From Prochlorococcus sp. scB243_496M6 (GTDB taxonomy: Bacteria; Cyanobacteriota; Cyanobacteriia; PCC-6307; Cyanobiaceae), in assembly GCA_000635535.1 (NCBI GenBank), contig JFMF01000082.1:1-59652 (forward strand): a stretch of 59,652 nt of DNA. The letters are read 5' to 3'. How positions within the stretch are numbered: position 1 is the first letter of the stretch; every line of letters starts with the position of its first letter. Below are positions 41,309 through 49,397 of this stretch, in pieces. The translations under genes were made by a program, and so were the position numbers. The notes under the pieces were generated by a model. That model did no database searches. It saw only the letters and a program-made list of their open reading frames with translations, and was not told where the DNA came from.

Positions 41309-41599
41309 TTGGCTGTAGATCGAGAACTTTTAAAAGAAGTTACCCAAGAACTTTGGAATACCGTAAAAAAACTAAGACCTGAAATTGATCGGCAAACTCG
41401 ACTTCAATTAGTTTTAAAGGCCTTATTAACAATTGGAGATTTGCCAGATCAAATGCAAGCTGCCATGGTAGTAGGTGTTTGCGCAGAAATGGATAAGAGT
41501 GATGTTGATAATGTTGGAAATAATTCGCAAACTCAAGATTCAAGCGGAGTTGATACTTCTACAGGTAGAAAAGTAGTCAGAAGAAGTTCAGCTAAATAA
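41309..41599 (+). CDS. Conserved small protein, unknown
   Basis: A 96-residue protein. I start at TTG 41309 (AVDRELLKEVTQELWNTVKK) because AAGAAGGA at 41295-41302 is a good ribosome binding site 6 bases upstream. Residues 1-60 form helices (RLQLVLKALLTIGDLPDQMQ) and the C-terminal 30 residues are Ser/Thr-rich and disordered, ending KVVRRSSAK. No domain recognised. Confidence 0.7.
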   Translation: MAVDRELLKEVTQELWNTVKKLRPEIDRQTRLQLVLKALLTIGDLPDQMQAAMVVGVCAEMDKSDVDNVGNNSQTQDSSGVDTSTGRKVVRRSSAK

Positions 41600-41610
41600 A
41601 CCTTAAACTA

Positions 41611-41814
41611 TCATCCTTTAATTTTCTTTGATTCGTTTTTATTAAGTCTATTGAATAGGTAATATGAAATTACAAGTAAGAGAGGAACGAATATTGAATG
41701 TAAAGTCATCATTAATTCTGTTTGGCCCATTCCTATAAGATTTGACTCGCTTGGAAGTTGTTCTGACCAAGTGCCAACTAAATGCCATGCTTGAGGAATT
41801 GATAAGAAAAACAT
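41611..41814 (-). CDS. Small membrane protein, unknown
   Basis: A 67-residue protein with a polar N-terminal half (IPQAWHLVGTWSEQLPSESN) and a single membrane helix (SIFVPLLLVISYYLFNRL) followed by a basic tail, KNESKKIKG. It is convergent with the preceding gene. Family unknown. Confidence 0.6.
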   Translation of the reverse strand: MFFLSIPQAWHLVGTWSEQLPSESNLIGMGQTELMMTLHSIFVPLLLVISYYLFNRLNKNESKKIKG

Positions 41815-41931
41815 ATAAGAGCTATAAGTTAAGTTTATGTTCAGATAAAGACTATCATTATTGAACGTTTTTGCTTTCTTTATTCTTATTTCTTAACTAA
41901 GTATTTGTAGAGTTATAAAAAAGAACTTGAT

Positions 41932-43461
41932 TCATAAATTTATTTTCTTAAGAAGAGTTTTAAATTCTTTTTTACCAATAATTTTTTCAGCTGCGTAAGC
42001 GCCACTTGCTGAAACAGCAGGAATTCCAATACCTGGAAATGTACTTGCACCGCAAGTAAATAAATTTTTCACTGGAGTTTTGCAGCCTGGGAAAAGACCT
42101 TTTGCTGCAGATAATGCAGGGCCATAACTACCGCAATAGGTATTTGTGAATTTTTTATGAGTGATTGGGGTTCCTATCATCTTTAAATCAATCCTTTCAT
42201 CAATATCAGGGATGAATTTTCGCAATGCATTAAGGAATATTGAACATCTTTCTTCTTTCAAATTTTTATATTCTAAGTCCTTTGGATTTAGGTTTTCCCA
42301 AATTTCCCAAGGTTCATTTGCGGGAGTATATCCATGAAGAACATGTTTCCCTTTAGGGGCCATATTTTTATCTAAAACAGATGGGATTGAAAATACAGCT
42401 ATATTTCTTTCTGCGGTTATACCTTTTTCCCAATCATTAACATGTATCGCATGTATTGGCAAATCTTTAAGACCATCAGCATTAAAACCTAGATGTATAT
42501 GAAGGAAAGAATCACATTTATTAGGGTTCAAAACTTTTGTGTCCCATCTTTTTGAAATTTCATTTGGAATTAACTTTTTTAAATTCCATATATCAGTATT
42601 AGTGACAACAGATTCACAACTATAACTAGAACCATTATTAAGAGTTATACCTGTGGCTAAATTTTTATTGAAGTTAATTGTCTTTACTCTCGAAGAAAGA
42701 ATTAATTCTCCTCCATTTTTTTTAAATCCATTAATTAAAGCTTTTACGATAGATTCACTACCTCCTTTGGGGTATTCAAGGTATGAATTTGGTTCAAACC
42801 ATTCGTTAAATAAAGTAGCCATCGCAGCTGTATTTGTATCATGCATTGACATACCACTTATCAAAAAGCTCAATAAATCAACCCAATTTCTGAGAAAAGG
42901 ATCCTCAAGATGATTATTAACTAAATTCCCAAAGCCTTTATTAATTTTTGGTATTTGATTGATATTAGGTAAAAATTTTGAGGTTAAATTTATTAGATCT
43001 AAGAAATTTATTGATTCGGGAGAAAATGAGAGTAAAGGTATTTCATTTATTATTTGACTAAGAGGTTTTATTCCGGAAATAAATGATTCCCATTCTTTAA
43101 CAGACTTCTCACCTCTTAAAGTTTTAATTGTTTTTTTAAAAGGTTCTTCCCCCACATCAAGATTAAAATTGCCTTCTGGGACAATTACTTGCCAACCTTT
43201 GTATTGAAATAGTTCAACTTCTTCATCAAGTAATTTAAGAATTTGCCCTAGGGGATTAGTTGTCGGCCATTTACCTATTCCACTCCACAATGAAGGGCCT
43301 GATTCGAAAGTGTAACCTTTTCTTTTGAAACTGTGTGCAACACCTCCCGGCTGTGTATGTGCTTCACAAATAAGTACTGTTTTACCAGATAAAGCTAGAA
43401 TTGAACCACAGCATAATCCACCTATTCCACTACCAACTATTACAACATCGTACTTCTTCAT
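41932..43461 (-). CDS. CrtH-like carotenoid isomerase / phytoene dehydrogenase-family oxidoreductase
   Basis: A 509-residue FAD-dependent protein. The Rossmann motif is VVIVGSGIGGLCCGSILALS near the N terminus, then EAHTQPGGVAHSFKRKGYTF. The C-terminal FAD-binding segment is NLFTCGASTFPGIGIPAVSA. The PGG region and the length fit prolycopene isomerase (CrtISO/CrtH) and its paralogues. Prochlorococcus has more than one such paralogue, so the exact substrate is not settled here. Confidence 0.85.
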   Translation of the reverse strand: MKKYDVVIVGSGIGGLCCGSILALSGKTVLICEAHTQPGGVAHSFKRKGYTFESGPSLWSGIGKWPTTNPLGQILKLLDEEVELFQYKGWQVIVPEGNFNLDVGEEPFKKTIKTLRGEKSVKEWESFISGIKPLSQIINEIPLLSFSPESINFLDLINLTSKFLPNINQIPKINKGFGNLVNNHLEDPFLRNWVDLLSFLISGMSMHDTNTAAMATLFNEWFEPNSYLEYPKGGSESIVKALINGFKKNGGELILSSRVKTINFNKNLATGITLNNGSSYSCESVVTNTDIWNLKKLIPNEISKRWDTKVLNPNKCDSFLHIHLGFNADGLKDLPIHAIHVNDWEKGITAERNIAVFSIPSVLDKNMAPKGKHVLHGYTPANEPWEIWENLNPKDLEYKNLKEERCSIFLNALRKFIPDIDERIDLKMIGTPITHKKFTNTYCGSYGPALSAAKGLFPGCKTPVKNLFTCGASTFPGIGIPAVSASGAYAAEKIIGKKEFKTLLKKINL

Positions 43462-43500
43462 TAAATATTTACTTTAAACTTCTCGTAAAACTAGTGAGTT

Positions 43501-43611
43501 TTAGACGAATGTATTAGTTGAAGTTGTGATGCTTAGGACAACAGCAAGGAAAAATATGTAAGGGACAGCTTTTAAGGGTATGTATCCTTGACTTTTAGAG
43601 ATAAAATCCAT
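43501..43611 (-). CDS. Small membrane protein, unknown
   Basis: A 36-residue ORF, DFISKSQGYIPLKAVPYIFF followed by LAVVLSITTSTNTFV. It lies just upstream of the CrtH-like gene on the same strand, ending 39 bases before its start. It has one hydrophobic segment. No family recognised; cotranscription is possible. Confidence 0.45.
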   Translation of the reverse strand: MDFISKSQGYIPLKAVPYIFFLAVVLSITTSTNTFV

Positions 43612-43783
43612 TGATTTAGTTACTTTATGTAAATATAATAACTAGATCTTGTTCCTTATGTGTGCCAAGAAATTATTTTTTTGGAAATATATTGAAACAA
43701 AGAAATCTTTTTGGGGAGATTTTCAACTAAGAACATTTTTTATGAAGTTATCTTAGTATTTGATTCTTAGATTAAAATCTATT

Positions 43784-44269
43784 ATGAAAAATTTTCCTGA
43801 TATTAATGAGATAAAACTATTAGAAAAAAATTCCCAAAAAAATGGTACCGGAATTGTATATGAGGAATTGTTAGGAATATGGAAGTTTAAGTATGTATGG
43901 GGAAAGAAGTCAGATGAAATCAAAAATATACCCAGTTCGATTCTCCAAGTATTGTCAGCAAGACTCGAATTGAAAAGTAAAAATAAAGATGATCAAATAA
44001 AGTACGAAATAAAAAATTCAATTAATTTCGGATTATTAAATATTACTTTTATAGGCAGCGCAGAATTAAAAGGTATTAGACCTTTATTGGCTTTCTATTT
44101 TGAAGAATTGAAAATTAGTATTAGTAGTTTTCCTATATTTAATAAGGAATTAAAAAAACCAGAAGATAAAAAAATGCCTTTTTTCTCACTTGTAGGAATT
44201 AGCACTAAAGATAATTGGTTATGTGCTCGCGGCAGGGGCGGAGGGCTTGCAATATGGGTTAAGTCTTAA
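43784..44269 (+). CDS. PAP/fibrillin-like protein
   Basis: A 161-residue protein from the ATG at 43784 (MKNFPDINEIKLLEKNSQKN); a TTG eight codons upstream is less likely. ELLGIWKFKYVWG, then IKGIRPLLAFYFEEL-like and WLCARGRGGGLAIW segments match the plastid lipid-associated protein (PAP/fibrillin) pattern of short strands and an R-G-x-x-G ending. Such proteins bind carotenoids or lipids at thylakoids under light stress. The assignment is from pattern and is moderate. Confidence 0.6.
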   Translation: MKNFPDINEIKLLEKNSQKNGTGIVYEELLGIWKFKYVWGKKSDEIKNIPSSILQVLSARLELKSKNKDDQIKYEIKNSINFGLLNITFIGSAELKGIRPLLAFYFEELKISISSFPIFNKELKKPEDKKMPFFSLVGISTKDNWLCARGRGGGLAIWVKS

Positions 44270-44270
44270 T

Positions 44271-44486
44271 TTAGTGGTATTCTCCTGGATGATCTACCTT
44301 TCTTACTGTAACTTTATCAACTTTTTGTCCATTAAATCTTAAGAGATCATCTCCTGAAAAGTAATAACCTAAGCTTTGACCTATTAGGGCTACATCATCT
44401 GCTGTAGAGGATGAAGTAACCTGCTTTTTTAATTCTTCATCAGATTGCATCTTAATTAAGAATTTTCTTATTTCAGAAAAACTCAT
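44271..44486 (-). CDS. Nif11-domain small protein
   Basis: A 71-residue protein. MSFSEIRKFLIKMQSDEELK followed by KQVTSSSTADDVALIGQSLG and YYFSGDDLLRF matches the Nif11 leader pattern: helix, acidic spacer, then A-x-x-x-G-F/Y-x-x-S-x-D-D-L. There is no GG cleavage site and no Ser/Thr/Cys-rich core peptide after it, so it is not an obvious prochlorosin precursor. It is convergent with the PAP-like gene, one base apart. Confidence 0.7.
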   Translation of the reverse strand: MSFSEIRKFLIKMQSDEELKKQVTSSSTADDVALIGQSLGYYFSGDDLLRFNGQKVDKVTVRKVDHPGEYH

Positions 44487-44577
44487 TACTGGAATTTGAT
44501 TGATTGATGTTAAAGAAATTTATAAAATCTTTTTCTTAGCAAGAACAAGATAAATAGATAATCATTATACTATTTTT

Positions 44578-44895
44578 ATGACTTACTTATTCCTCTATAT
44601 AGTTTGCATAATTTTAATATGGTGGACATATCGTGTCGGTTGGCTTGAGGCGCTCAAAACAGTAGTTAAAGTTATAGTCCCCTCAGCGCTTATTATTTTA
44701 TTTAACTTAAAAGCCGGAAGATTACTTTTTAAAAGTCCTTTAGTCGGTTTATTGAGCGCTTTGCCTACCTCTATTTTTATTTTTAGAGGTTCATTACCTT
44801 TAGTTAGTTACATAAATAACTGGATTGAAAATAAAATAAATAAGTATGATGATTCGGAAGTTATAGATACTGATTCTGTGCCTTTAGATGATTAA
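44578..44895 (+). CDS. Conserved membrane protein, unknown
   Basis: A 105-residue protein with hydrophobic segments LFLYIVCIILIWWTYRV, VVKVIVPSALIILFNL and LVGLLSALPTSIFIF. An acidic C-terminal tail follows, NKYDDSEVIDTDSVPLDD. It has about three membrane segments. Family unknown. It ends one base from the next, convergent gene. Confidence 0.65.
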   Translation: MTYLFLYIVCIILIWWTYRVGWLEALKTVVKVIVPSALIILFNLKAGRLLFKSPLVGLLSALPTSIFIFRGSLPLVSYINNWIENKINKYDDSEVIDTDSVPLDD

Positions 44896-44896
44896 T

Positions 44897-45289
44897 TTAA
44901 TCAAATCCAAGAAATAATTCTTTGTGTACAACAAGAACATCAAATAAAGTTGTTCCATTGATAGGACTTAATGGGATTTTGTCTATATTCAATGCTTCTG
45001 CGCAAATTAAATGAGCATCCCATTTTGTATTGTGATCACTTATTTCAATTGACCACTCAATTACTTTTTTGAAATGATCTGGCATTTCCGAACCAATTTT
45101 TCTGCAAATTTGACATAGAACTGACAAAAGAGGAGGTTTTGATGGCCTTTTTAAATCTTTAACTAGACTAGGTTGTGTAAAAACACTTGTATAGCGGATA
45201 TAGTCTATCAATTCATATTCTTCTTTAGTAAGAGCTGCTTTATCTAATGCTCTTTCAAATTCGTCTATGGGGGTTATGGGCCTATCCAA
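44897..45289 (-). CDS. Conserved cytosolic protein, unknown
   Basis: A 130-residue protein, mostly helical: KAALTKEEYELIDYIRYTSV, LKRPSKPPLLSVLCQICRKI, WDAHLICAEALN. It has three Cys, no membrane segment, and a compact composition that suggests a folded conserved protein of picocyanobacteria. No known domain. It is 19 bases downstream of tatA on the same strand. Confidence 0.65.
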   Translation of the reverse strand: MDRPITPIDEFERALDKAALTKEEYELIDYIRYTSVFTQPSLVKDLKRPSKPPLLSVLCQICRKIGSEMPDHFKKVIEWSIEISDHNTKWDAHLICAEALNIDKIPLSPINGTTLFDVLVVHKELFLGFD

Positions 45290-45308
45290 GATATTATTTT
45301 TTGCTATT

Positions 45309-45560
45309 TTATGAATCTATTTTTTCTTGATTAATTTCGTTGGTTTGATTGCTTTCTATAGACTTAGGAGATTCATCTTTATATTCTTCATTCATAACTT
45401 GGTCGATTTCATTTTGAAATTCATTCGACGCTTTTTTAAGACTTTTCAAAGTTTTACCAAGCTGTTTTCCTAATTCTGGAAGCTTTTTGGGACCAAAAAT
45501 TAAAAGAGCTAAAATAAGTATTACAGTAACTTCAGGCAAACCTACACCAAAAATATTCAT
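45309..45560 (-). CDS. tatA: Twin-arginine translocase subunit TatA/E
   Basis: An 83-residue protein with the short N-terminal helix GVGLPEVTVILILALLIFGP, the FGPKKLPELGKQLGKTL amphipathic helix and an acidic disordered tail. The FGPKKLPELG hinge is diagnostic. TatA forms the pore for folded proteins, for example Rieske and some lumenal enzymes. Confidence 0.93.
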   Translation of the reverse strand: MNIFGVGLPEVTVILILALLIFGPKKLPELGKQLGKTLKSLKKASNEFQNEIDQVMNEEYKDESPKSIESNQTNEINQEKIDS

Positions 45561-45651
45561 AACTGATAACTATTTAACTAATTAGGAAATCTATTATTAA
45601 ATATAGTCAAATCATGAGAAAATTTCATTCTCGGAAAAGCTTTTTTTAATA

Positions 45652-45789
45652 TTAAAAAATTTTGAAAAATATTATTGTTATTAATACTCCTTTAAAGAAA
45701 ACTAACCAAAGTAATTGATAATCACTCAATTTGAATTTTTTTTGGTACCAATTTATAAGAGTTTTATGTTTATCTATTAATTTTCTCAT
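45652..45789 (-). CDS. Small membrane protein with SDYQLLWL motif, unknown
   Basis: A 45-residue ORF, MRKLIDKHKTLINWYQKKFK followed by LSDYQLLWLVFFKGVLITII. A basic amphipathic start, the conserved-looking SDYQLLWLxFFKG and one hydrophobic segment suggest a real picocyanobacterial family. It is upstream of tatA, 92 bases away. Function unknown. Confidence 0.6.
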   Translation of the reverse strand: MRKLIDKHKTLINWYQKKFKLSDYQLLWLVFFKGVLITIIFFKIF

Positions 45790-45947
45790 TTTCACCGAGA
45801 TTATTTATTGTTATCACTTATTTTATCTTAATTTCTTATATTATTTTATAGAAATCCTAGATTCTACTCAAGTTGGATTATTCTATTAAATTTTAATTTT
45901 TTTCTAAATTATTGAAACTATTCGCTAAATATTTACTATTTAAAAAA

Positions 45948-46187
45948 ATGAAATACTTATTTGTTGTTTTTTACCTTTTTTTTCTAATTTATCCAGCTGA
46001 ATCCGTTACCACAAAAATGTTTAAAGTATTGGATACGTGTGCAAGATACCGACTTGGTGAGATTAATGCTAATGAGGCTATAGAAAAACTAAAATTAAGA
46101 TTAACGAATTCTTCCGCTAGTCAGCCAAAGGACTTAGTAAAAAAATATTGCTCAGTATTTACTCCAAATGAAAAAATTGAATTTTAA
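45948..46187 (+). CDS. Small secreted protein, unknown
   Basis: A 79-residue protein. I start at the ATG at 45948 (MKYLFVVFYLFFLIYPAESV), which gives a typical signal peptide cut after about residue 18. An upstream TTG gives a longer, less likely N terminus. The mature part (KMFKVLDTCARYRLGEINAN) has two Cys that could form a disulphide. No family recognised. Confidence 0.6.
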   Translation: MKYLFVVFYLFFLIYPAESVTTKMFKVLDTCARYRLGEINANEAIEKLKLRLTNSSASQPKDLVKKYCSVFTPNEKIEF

Positions 46188-46203
46188 TCTTAGAAATACA
46201 TTT

Positions 46204-46338
46204 TTAATTATCCTTTTTTGAATAATCTTTAGCTTTGTTTCGTATTTCTTTAACTTTTTTAAAATTAGTTATTTTTAAGTTTAAAATAACTCCCAAAAAA
46301 AGAATAAGAAATAAAAAAATATAAATAATTAATTCCAT
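46204..46338 (-). CDS. Small membrane protein, unknown
   Basis: A 44-residue ORF, MELIIYIFLFLILFLGVILN followed by LKITNFKKVKEIRNKAKDYS: a hydrophobic N-terminal helix followed by a basic, Lys-rich helix. It has a clean ATG and stop. Function unknown. Confidence 0.45.
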   Translation of the reverse strand: MELIIYIFLFLILFLGVILNLKITNFKKVKEIRNKAKDYSKKDN

Positions 46339-46487
46339 ATTATTGAATTAATAAATTCACCCTAGTTTATTTCAATAATTTTTTAGTATCTTTTAAAACA
46401 AAAAAACTGACTTTAATATCAGTTATTTTCTTTAAGGCCACAAAAAAAACATATTAACCTCTAATATGGAACTTTATAAGAATCATT

Positions 46488-46937
46488 GTGCAGATTGGAG
46501 ATAAAATTCCAGATTTTTCTTTACTGGATCAAAATGGAGTTAAAAGATCAAATAAGGGTTTAAAAACCCCCCTTGTTTTGTTTTTTTATCCAAAAGATGA
46601 TACGCCGGGTTGCACTATAGAAGTTTGCGGATTTAGAGATAAATATGACTTATTTAAAGTATTAGGGGCACAAGTTTGGGGAGTAAGTAATGGAAGTACC
46701 TCAAGTCATTTGGCATTTGCTAATAAAAATAAATTACAATATCCACTACTTTGTGATACGAATGACTCTCTAAGGAAAACTTTTAAAGTTCCTAAAGTAT
46801 TAGGTTTTATGGATGGTAGGGTAACTTACGTTATTGATCGCGAAGGAACAGTTAGGCATATTTTTAGAGATTTATTGAATGGTCCTGAACACATTAAAGA
46901 GGCTATTAGAGTACTTAAGGAAATTCAAAATCAATAA
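46488..46937 (+). CDS. bcp: Peroxiredoxin Q / bacterioferritin comigratory protein
   Basis: A 149-residue thioredoxin-fold peroxidase with the family loop FFYPKDDTPGCTIEVCGFRD. C42 is the peroxidatic Cys and C47 the resolving Cys. Then come AQVWGVSNGSTSSHLAFANK and TYVIDREGTVRHIF. The start is GTG. It reduces H2O2 and lipid peroxides using thioredoxin. Confidence 0.93.
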   Translation: MQIGDKIPDFSLLDQNGVKRSNKGLKTPLVLFFYPKDDTPGCTIEVCGFRDKYDLFKVLGAQVWGVSNGSTSSHLAFANKNKLQYPLLCDTNDSLRKTFKVPKVLGFMDGRVTYVIDREGTVRHIFRDLLNGPEHIKEAIRVLKEIQNQ

Positions 46938-47003
46938 ATTTTTATTCAAATAATTTTAGATTAATAAGTTTTGTTTTATTATAGTTTCAGCTTTTTTTTA
47001 TAT

Positions 47004-47276
47004 ATGGAGAAAATGGGAATGCAGGCTGTTGATCTTGCTATTCAAAATGGAGTGGATCTTGACGGTACTCCAATCCCTCAAAAAATGCTAGATCTATACA
47101 ATAGAATAATGGATGAGGAGAATAAAAGACAAAGGAGTGGTGTTAAAAAATCAATGAGAAATAGATGCGTCAAAACGGGTTCTAAGCATTTTGATAAAGA
47201 AACATTGAATCAATTATTAATAGAATCGGGATGGGAAGGTCTCAAAGAAAAGGAAATTTTATTTTTTTATAACTAA
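47004..47276 (+). CDS. Conserved small protein, unknown
   Basis: A 90-residue cytosolic protein. The ATG at 47004 (MEKMGMQAVDLAIQNGVDLD) is preferred over upstream TTG starts, which add a hydrophobic, non-conserved segment. The rest is charged: GTPIPQKMLDLYNRIMDEEN, then VKTGSKHFDKETLNQLLIES. Family unknown. Confidence 0.6.
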   Translation: MEKMGMQAVDLAIQNGVDLDGTPIPQKMLDLYNRIMDEENKRQRSGVKKSMRNRCVKTGSKHFDKETLNQLLIESGWEGLKEKEILFFYN

Positions 47277-47377
47277 AAAAAGTTTAAATTATCTTAAAAG
47301 ATTATATATGGTAATTCTTTACTTAAATTAAAAAACTGAGAACTAATAAAATATTTTTTAGATCTAATTTTTTTAAA

Positions 47378-47722
47378 TTATTTAAACCATCCTTTTTTGG
47401 TAGTGGATATTATTTTCTCTTTTTCAGCTTTTGTTTTATTACTTGCTTTTTTGAAAGCCAAGTTGGCTTCTATAACTGTAACTATTGATATGAAAAAAAG
47501 ACCAGAAATCCCAATTATTTGTTCATTTTGAGAAGGCTCTGAATCACCTTGTAAAAAAATACCTAAAGCGAACCAAGCACTATTAGCAGTAAGGGTAAAA
47601 AAATAGGGTTTCCATCTTCTTTGATATAAGTAACCCGATCCTAAACCAGGAAGAAAATTTAAAAAAGATGCTACCCAGCCTTTTGAAGTTGCAAGTATTT
47701 CGTCTCTTGAGGGATAAGACAT
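47378..47722 (-). CDS. Conserved membrane protein, unknown
   Basis: A 114-residue protein, with NFLPGLGSGYLYQRRWKPYF as a Gly-rich re-entrant-like segment, two membrane helices (FFTLTANSAWFALGIFL and IIGISGLFFISIVTVI) and a Lys-rich tail. The LPGLGSGYLYQRRWKPYF pattern occurs in small conserved cyanobacterial membrane proteins, but I cannot name a family. Confidence 0.65.
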   Translation of the reverse strand: MSYPSRDEILATSKGWVASFLNFLPGLGSGYLYQRRWKPYFFTLTANSAWFALGIFLQGDSEPSQNEQIIGISGLFFISIVTVIEANLAFKKASNKTKAEKEKIISTTKKGWFK

Positions 47723-47727
47723 TTATA

Positions 47728-47832
47728 TTAGGTATTTATTAAATGCGAATTTATATAAGCGAAAGATATTGCTGCACAAATGACCCAACTAAAGGGTAAG
47801 AACATTCTTATTTTTTCTTTGTTGTTATTCAT
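47728..47832 (-). CDS. Small membrane protein, unknown
   Basis: A 34-residue ORF, MNNNKEKIRMFLPFSWVICA followed by AISFAYINSHLINT. It lies 5 bases upstream of the preceding membrane protein gene on the same strand and is probably cotranscribed with it. It has one hydrophobic segment. Confidence 0.5.
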   Translation of the reverse strand: MNNNKEKIRMFLPFSWVICAAISFAYINSHLINT

Positions 47833-47894
47833 TTTTTAATTATGGAAAATATTTTTAAAATCTGTGGATTTAATATATCCCTTAAAAATATAAG

Positions 47895-47924
47895 AATTAA
47901 AAAAGACGGTTTTTAACCGTCTTT
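47895..47924 (-). terminator. Terminator of the 47952-48188 gene
   Basis: A 10-bp stem AAAGACGGTT / AACCGTCTTT with a 3-base loop, followed on the minus strand by a T-rich run. It lies downstream of the coiled-coil gene. Confidence 0.8.
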
Positions 47925-47951
47925 GAAAAAAGTAATTTCTCTAAAAATAAA

Positions 47952-48188
47952 TTATTTATCTTTTGAGGCTGAGAGTACTTTAAGTTCTTTTTTTACTTCT
48001 TTTTCTCTCTCTTCAAGATGTTTTAGTTGAGCTTTAAAAGCATCTTCAAGTCTTACTTTTTGTGTTTTAATTTCATCAAGCTCTTCTTGATGTTGGTTTT
48101 TCTTTAACTCCTTCATTTCACTATCGGAAATAACATATACAGGGCGATATGAAGGTGTTTCAAAAAGAAGATCAAACATTGAATACAT
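47952..48188 (-). CDS. Small coiled-coil protein, unknown
   Basis: A 78-residue protein. It has an N-terminal MFDLLFETPSYRPVYVISDS (about 25 residues), then a long charged helix KKNQHQEELDEIKTQKVRLE and LEEREKEVKKELKVL with heptad leucines. An alternative ATG is at residue 4. The FETPSYRPVYVISDSE start looks conserved. It may bind a partner through its short N-terminal motif. No function known. Confidence 0.65.
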   Translation of the reverse strand: MYSMFDLLFETPSYRPVYVISDSEMKELKKNQHQEELDEIKTQKVRLEDAFKAQLKHLEEREKEVKKELKVLSASKDK

Positions 48189-48392
48189 AAGTGACCTTTG
48201 AATTAGTACAAATTAAATATCTGATAATTCTTTGAAATATGAAAGGATAAATACCGAAGATATTTATACGGCAAATACACCGAATTTCGGTTTACCTAAC
48301 TTAACCGCCCAGTATTTACCGATCGAATTTTAAGGTATGTTTTAAAGTATAAAGAAGATGATACTAAAGATCTAAATTAAAAAGAACTAAAA

Positions 48393-48821
48393 ATGGATTT
48401 AAAAATTACTAAAACACTAGTAATCCCATCCAACGAAATTAAGTGGCGATTTTCCAGATCCTCCGGTCCTGGAGGACAAAATGTAAATAAAATTGAAAGC
48501 AGAGTAGAGATTATTTTTAATTTAGAAGATTCCAAAGTATTAAATGATTATCAGAAAGAAATTCTTAAGAGAAACTTGAAAAAAAAATTAGTGAATAATA
48601 GCTTATGTTTAGCGGTTCAAGAACATAGAAATCAATTATTAAATAGGCGGCTAGCTTTAATGAAATTTAGTTCAATAATAAAAAATGCTTTAAATAAACC
48701 TTTTAAATTAAGAAAATATACCCAACCCACTAAAGCATCACAAAAGAAAAGAGTTGAGGTTAAGAAAAAACGTGGCGAATTGAAAAAAAGTAGACAAAAA
48801 GAAAAAACATATCAAATATGA
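48393..48821 (+). CDS. arfB: Peptidyl-tRNA hydrolase ArfB (YaeJ), ribosome rescue factor
   Basis: A 142-residue class I release-factor-like protein. The catalytic GGQ is at 27-29 (SRSSGPGGQNVNKIESRVEI), with no codon-recognition domain. The Lys/Arg-rich C-terminal tail (KKKRGELKKSRQKEK) would enter the mRNA channel. It hydrolyses peptidyl-tRNA on stalled ribosomes. Confidence 0.92.
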   Translation: MDLKITKTLVIPSNEIKWRFSRSSGPGGQNVNKIESRVEIIFNLEDSKVLNDYQKEILKRNLKKKLVNNSLCLAVQEHRNQLLNRRLALMKFSSIIKNALNKPFKLRKYTQPTKASQKKRVEVKKKRGELKKSRQKEKTYQI

Positions 48822-48893
48822 ATAAACTAAATAAATATTTCTCTCGCAAATTGTAATGAAAGCATATTATTAATTTAATTTCATTTTGGATTT

Positions 48894-49142
48894 TTGAATA
48901 CAACTAATGATTTCTGGTTAATTGACTCCAATTTTGTAGGGGTGATGCGTTTCTACAAAGATAGAGATAATTCTGATAAATCTATTGATTATATGTTTAT
49001 TGAAGAAGGAATTATTATGGGAATTCATGGTGAAAATCCTCCATTAATGAAAACTAGAAAAAAAATTGTTATTGAAGAAGCAAGAATATTATGGCAAAAA
49101 TTGTTAAATGAAGGTTGGCAAAAAACTAATAAAAAATGGTGA
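48894..49142 (+). CDS. DUF1651-family small protein
   Basis: An 82-residue protein: DFWLIDSNFVGVMRFYKDRD, then GENPPLMKTRKKIVIEEARI and LWQKLLNEGWQK. The WLID...PPLMKTR...A..LW..L...GW pattern is DUF1651 of marine picocyanobacteria. The TTG start at 48894 fits the family start; other starts are possible. No function known. Confidence 0.75.
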   Translation: MNTTNDFWLIDSNFVGVMRFYKDRDNSDKSIDYMFIEEGIIMGIHGENPPLMKTRKKIVIEEARILWQKLLNEGWQKTNKKW

Positions 49143-49170
49143 GGAAACTCTACAAAATTTTTTTTTAATT

Positions 49171-49335
49171 TCAGAAAATAAATGAACCTTTAGGGTATAG
49201 CCTGGAAATCTTTTTCTGCTGTAAATATTTCTTTTTTTTGATGTCGTTTTCATATCTTCTCAACATCATTAGATAGTTAGTAACTCCAAAAATTATTAAA
49301 TAAATAATAAATCTTATTCCTGCCTCGAAGTTCAT
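49171..49335 (-). CDS. Small membrane protein, unknown
   Basis: A 54-residue ORF, MNFEAGIRFIIYLIIFGVTN with a basic C-terminal half (YENDIKKKKYLQQKKISRLY). It has one membrane helix then a Lys-rich cytosolic tail, so it could anchor to nucleic acid or membrane. No family recognised. Confidence 0.5.
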   Translation of the reverse strand: MNFEAGIRFIIYLIIFGVTNYLMMLRRYENDIKKKKYLQQKKISRLYPKGSFIF

Positions 49336-49397
49336 ATGAGTATTAAACTTTATTCTAATCTGACAATTACTAATTAAAAATCAATCGGTATTTATAT

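Noticed and set aside
43658..43756. Plus-strand ORF of 32 codons (MCAKKLFFWKYIETKKSFWG...)
   Set aside because: Short, no supporting context or recognised motif; I could not separate it from chance.
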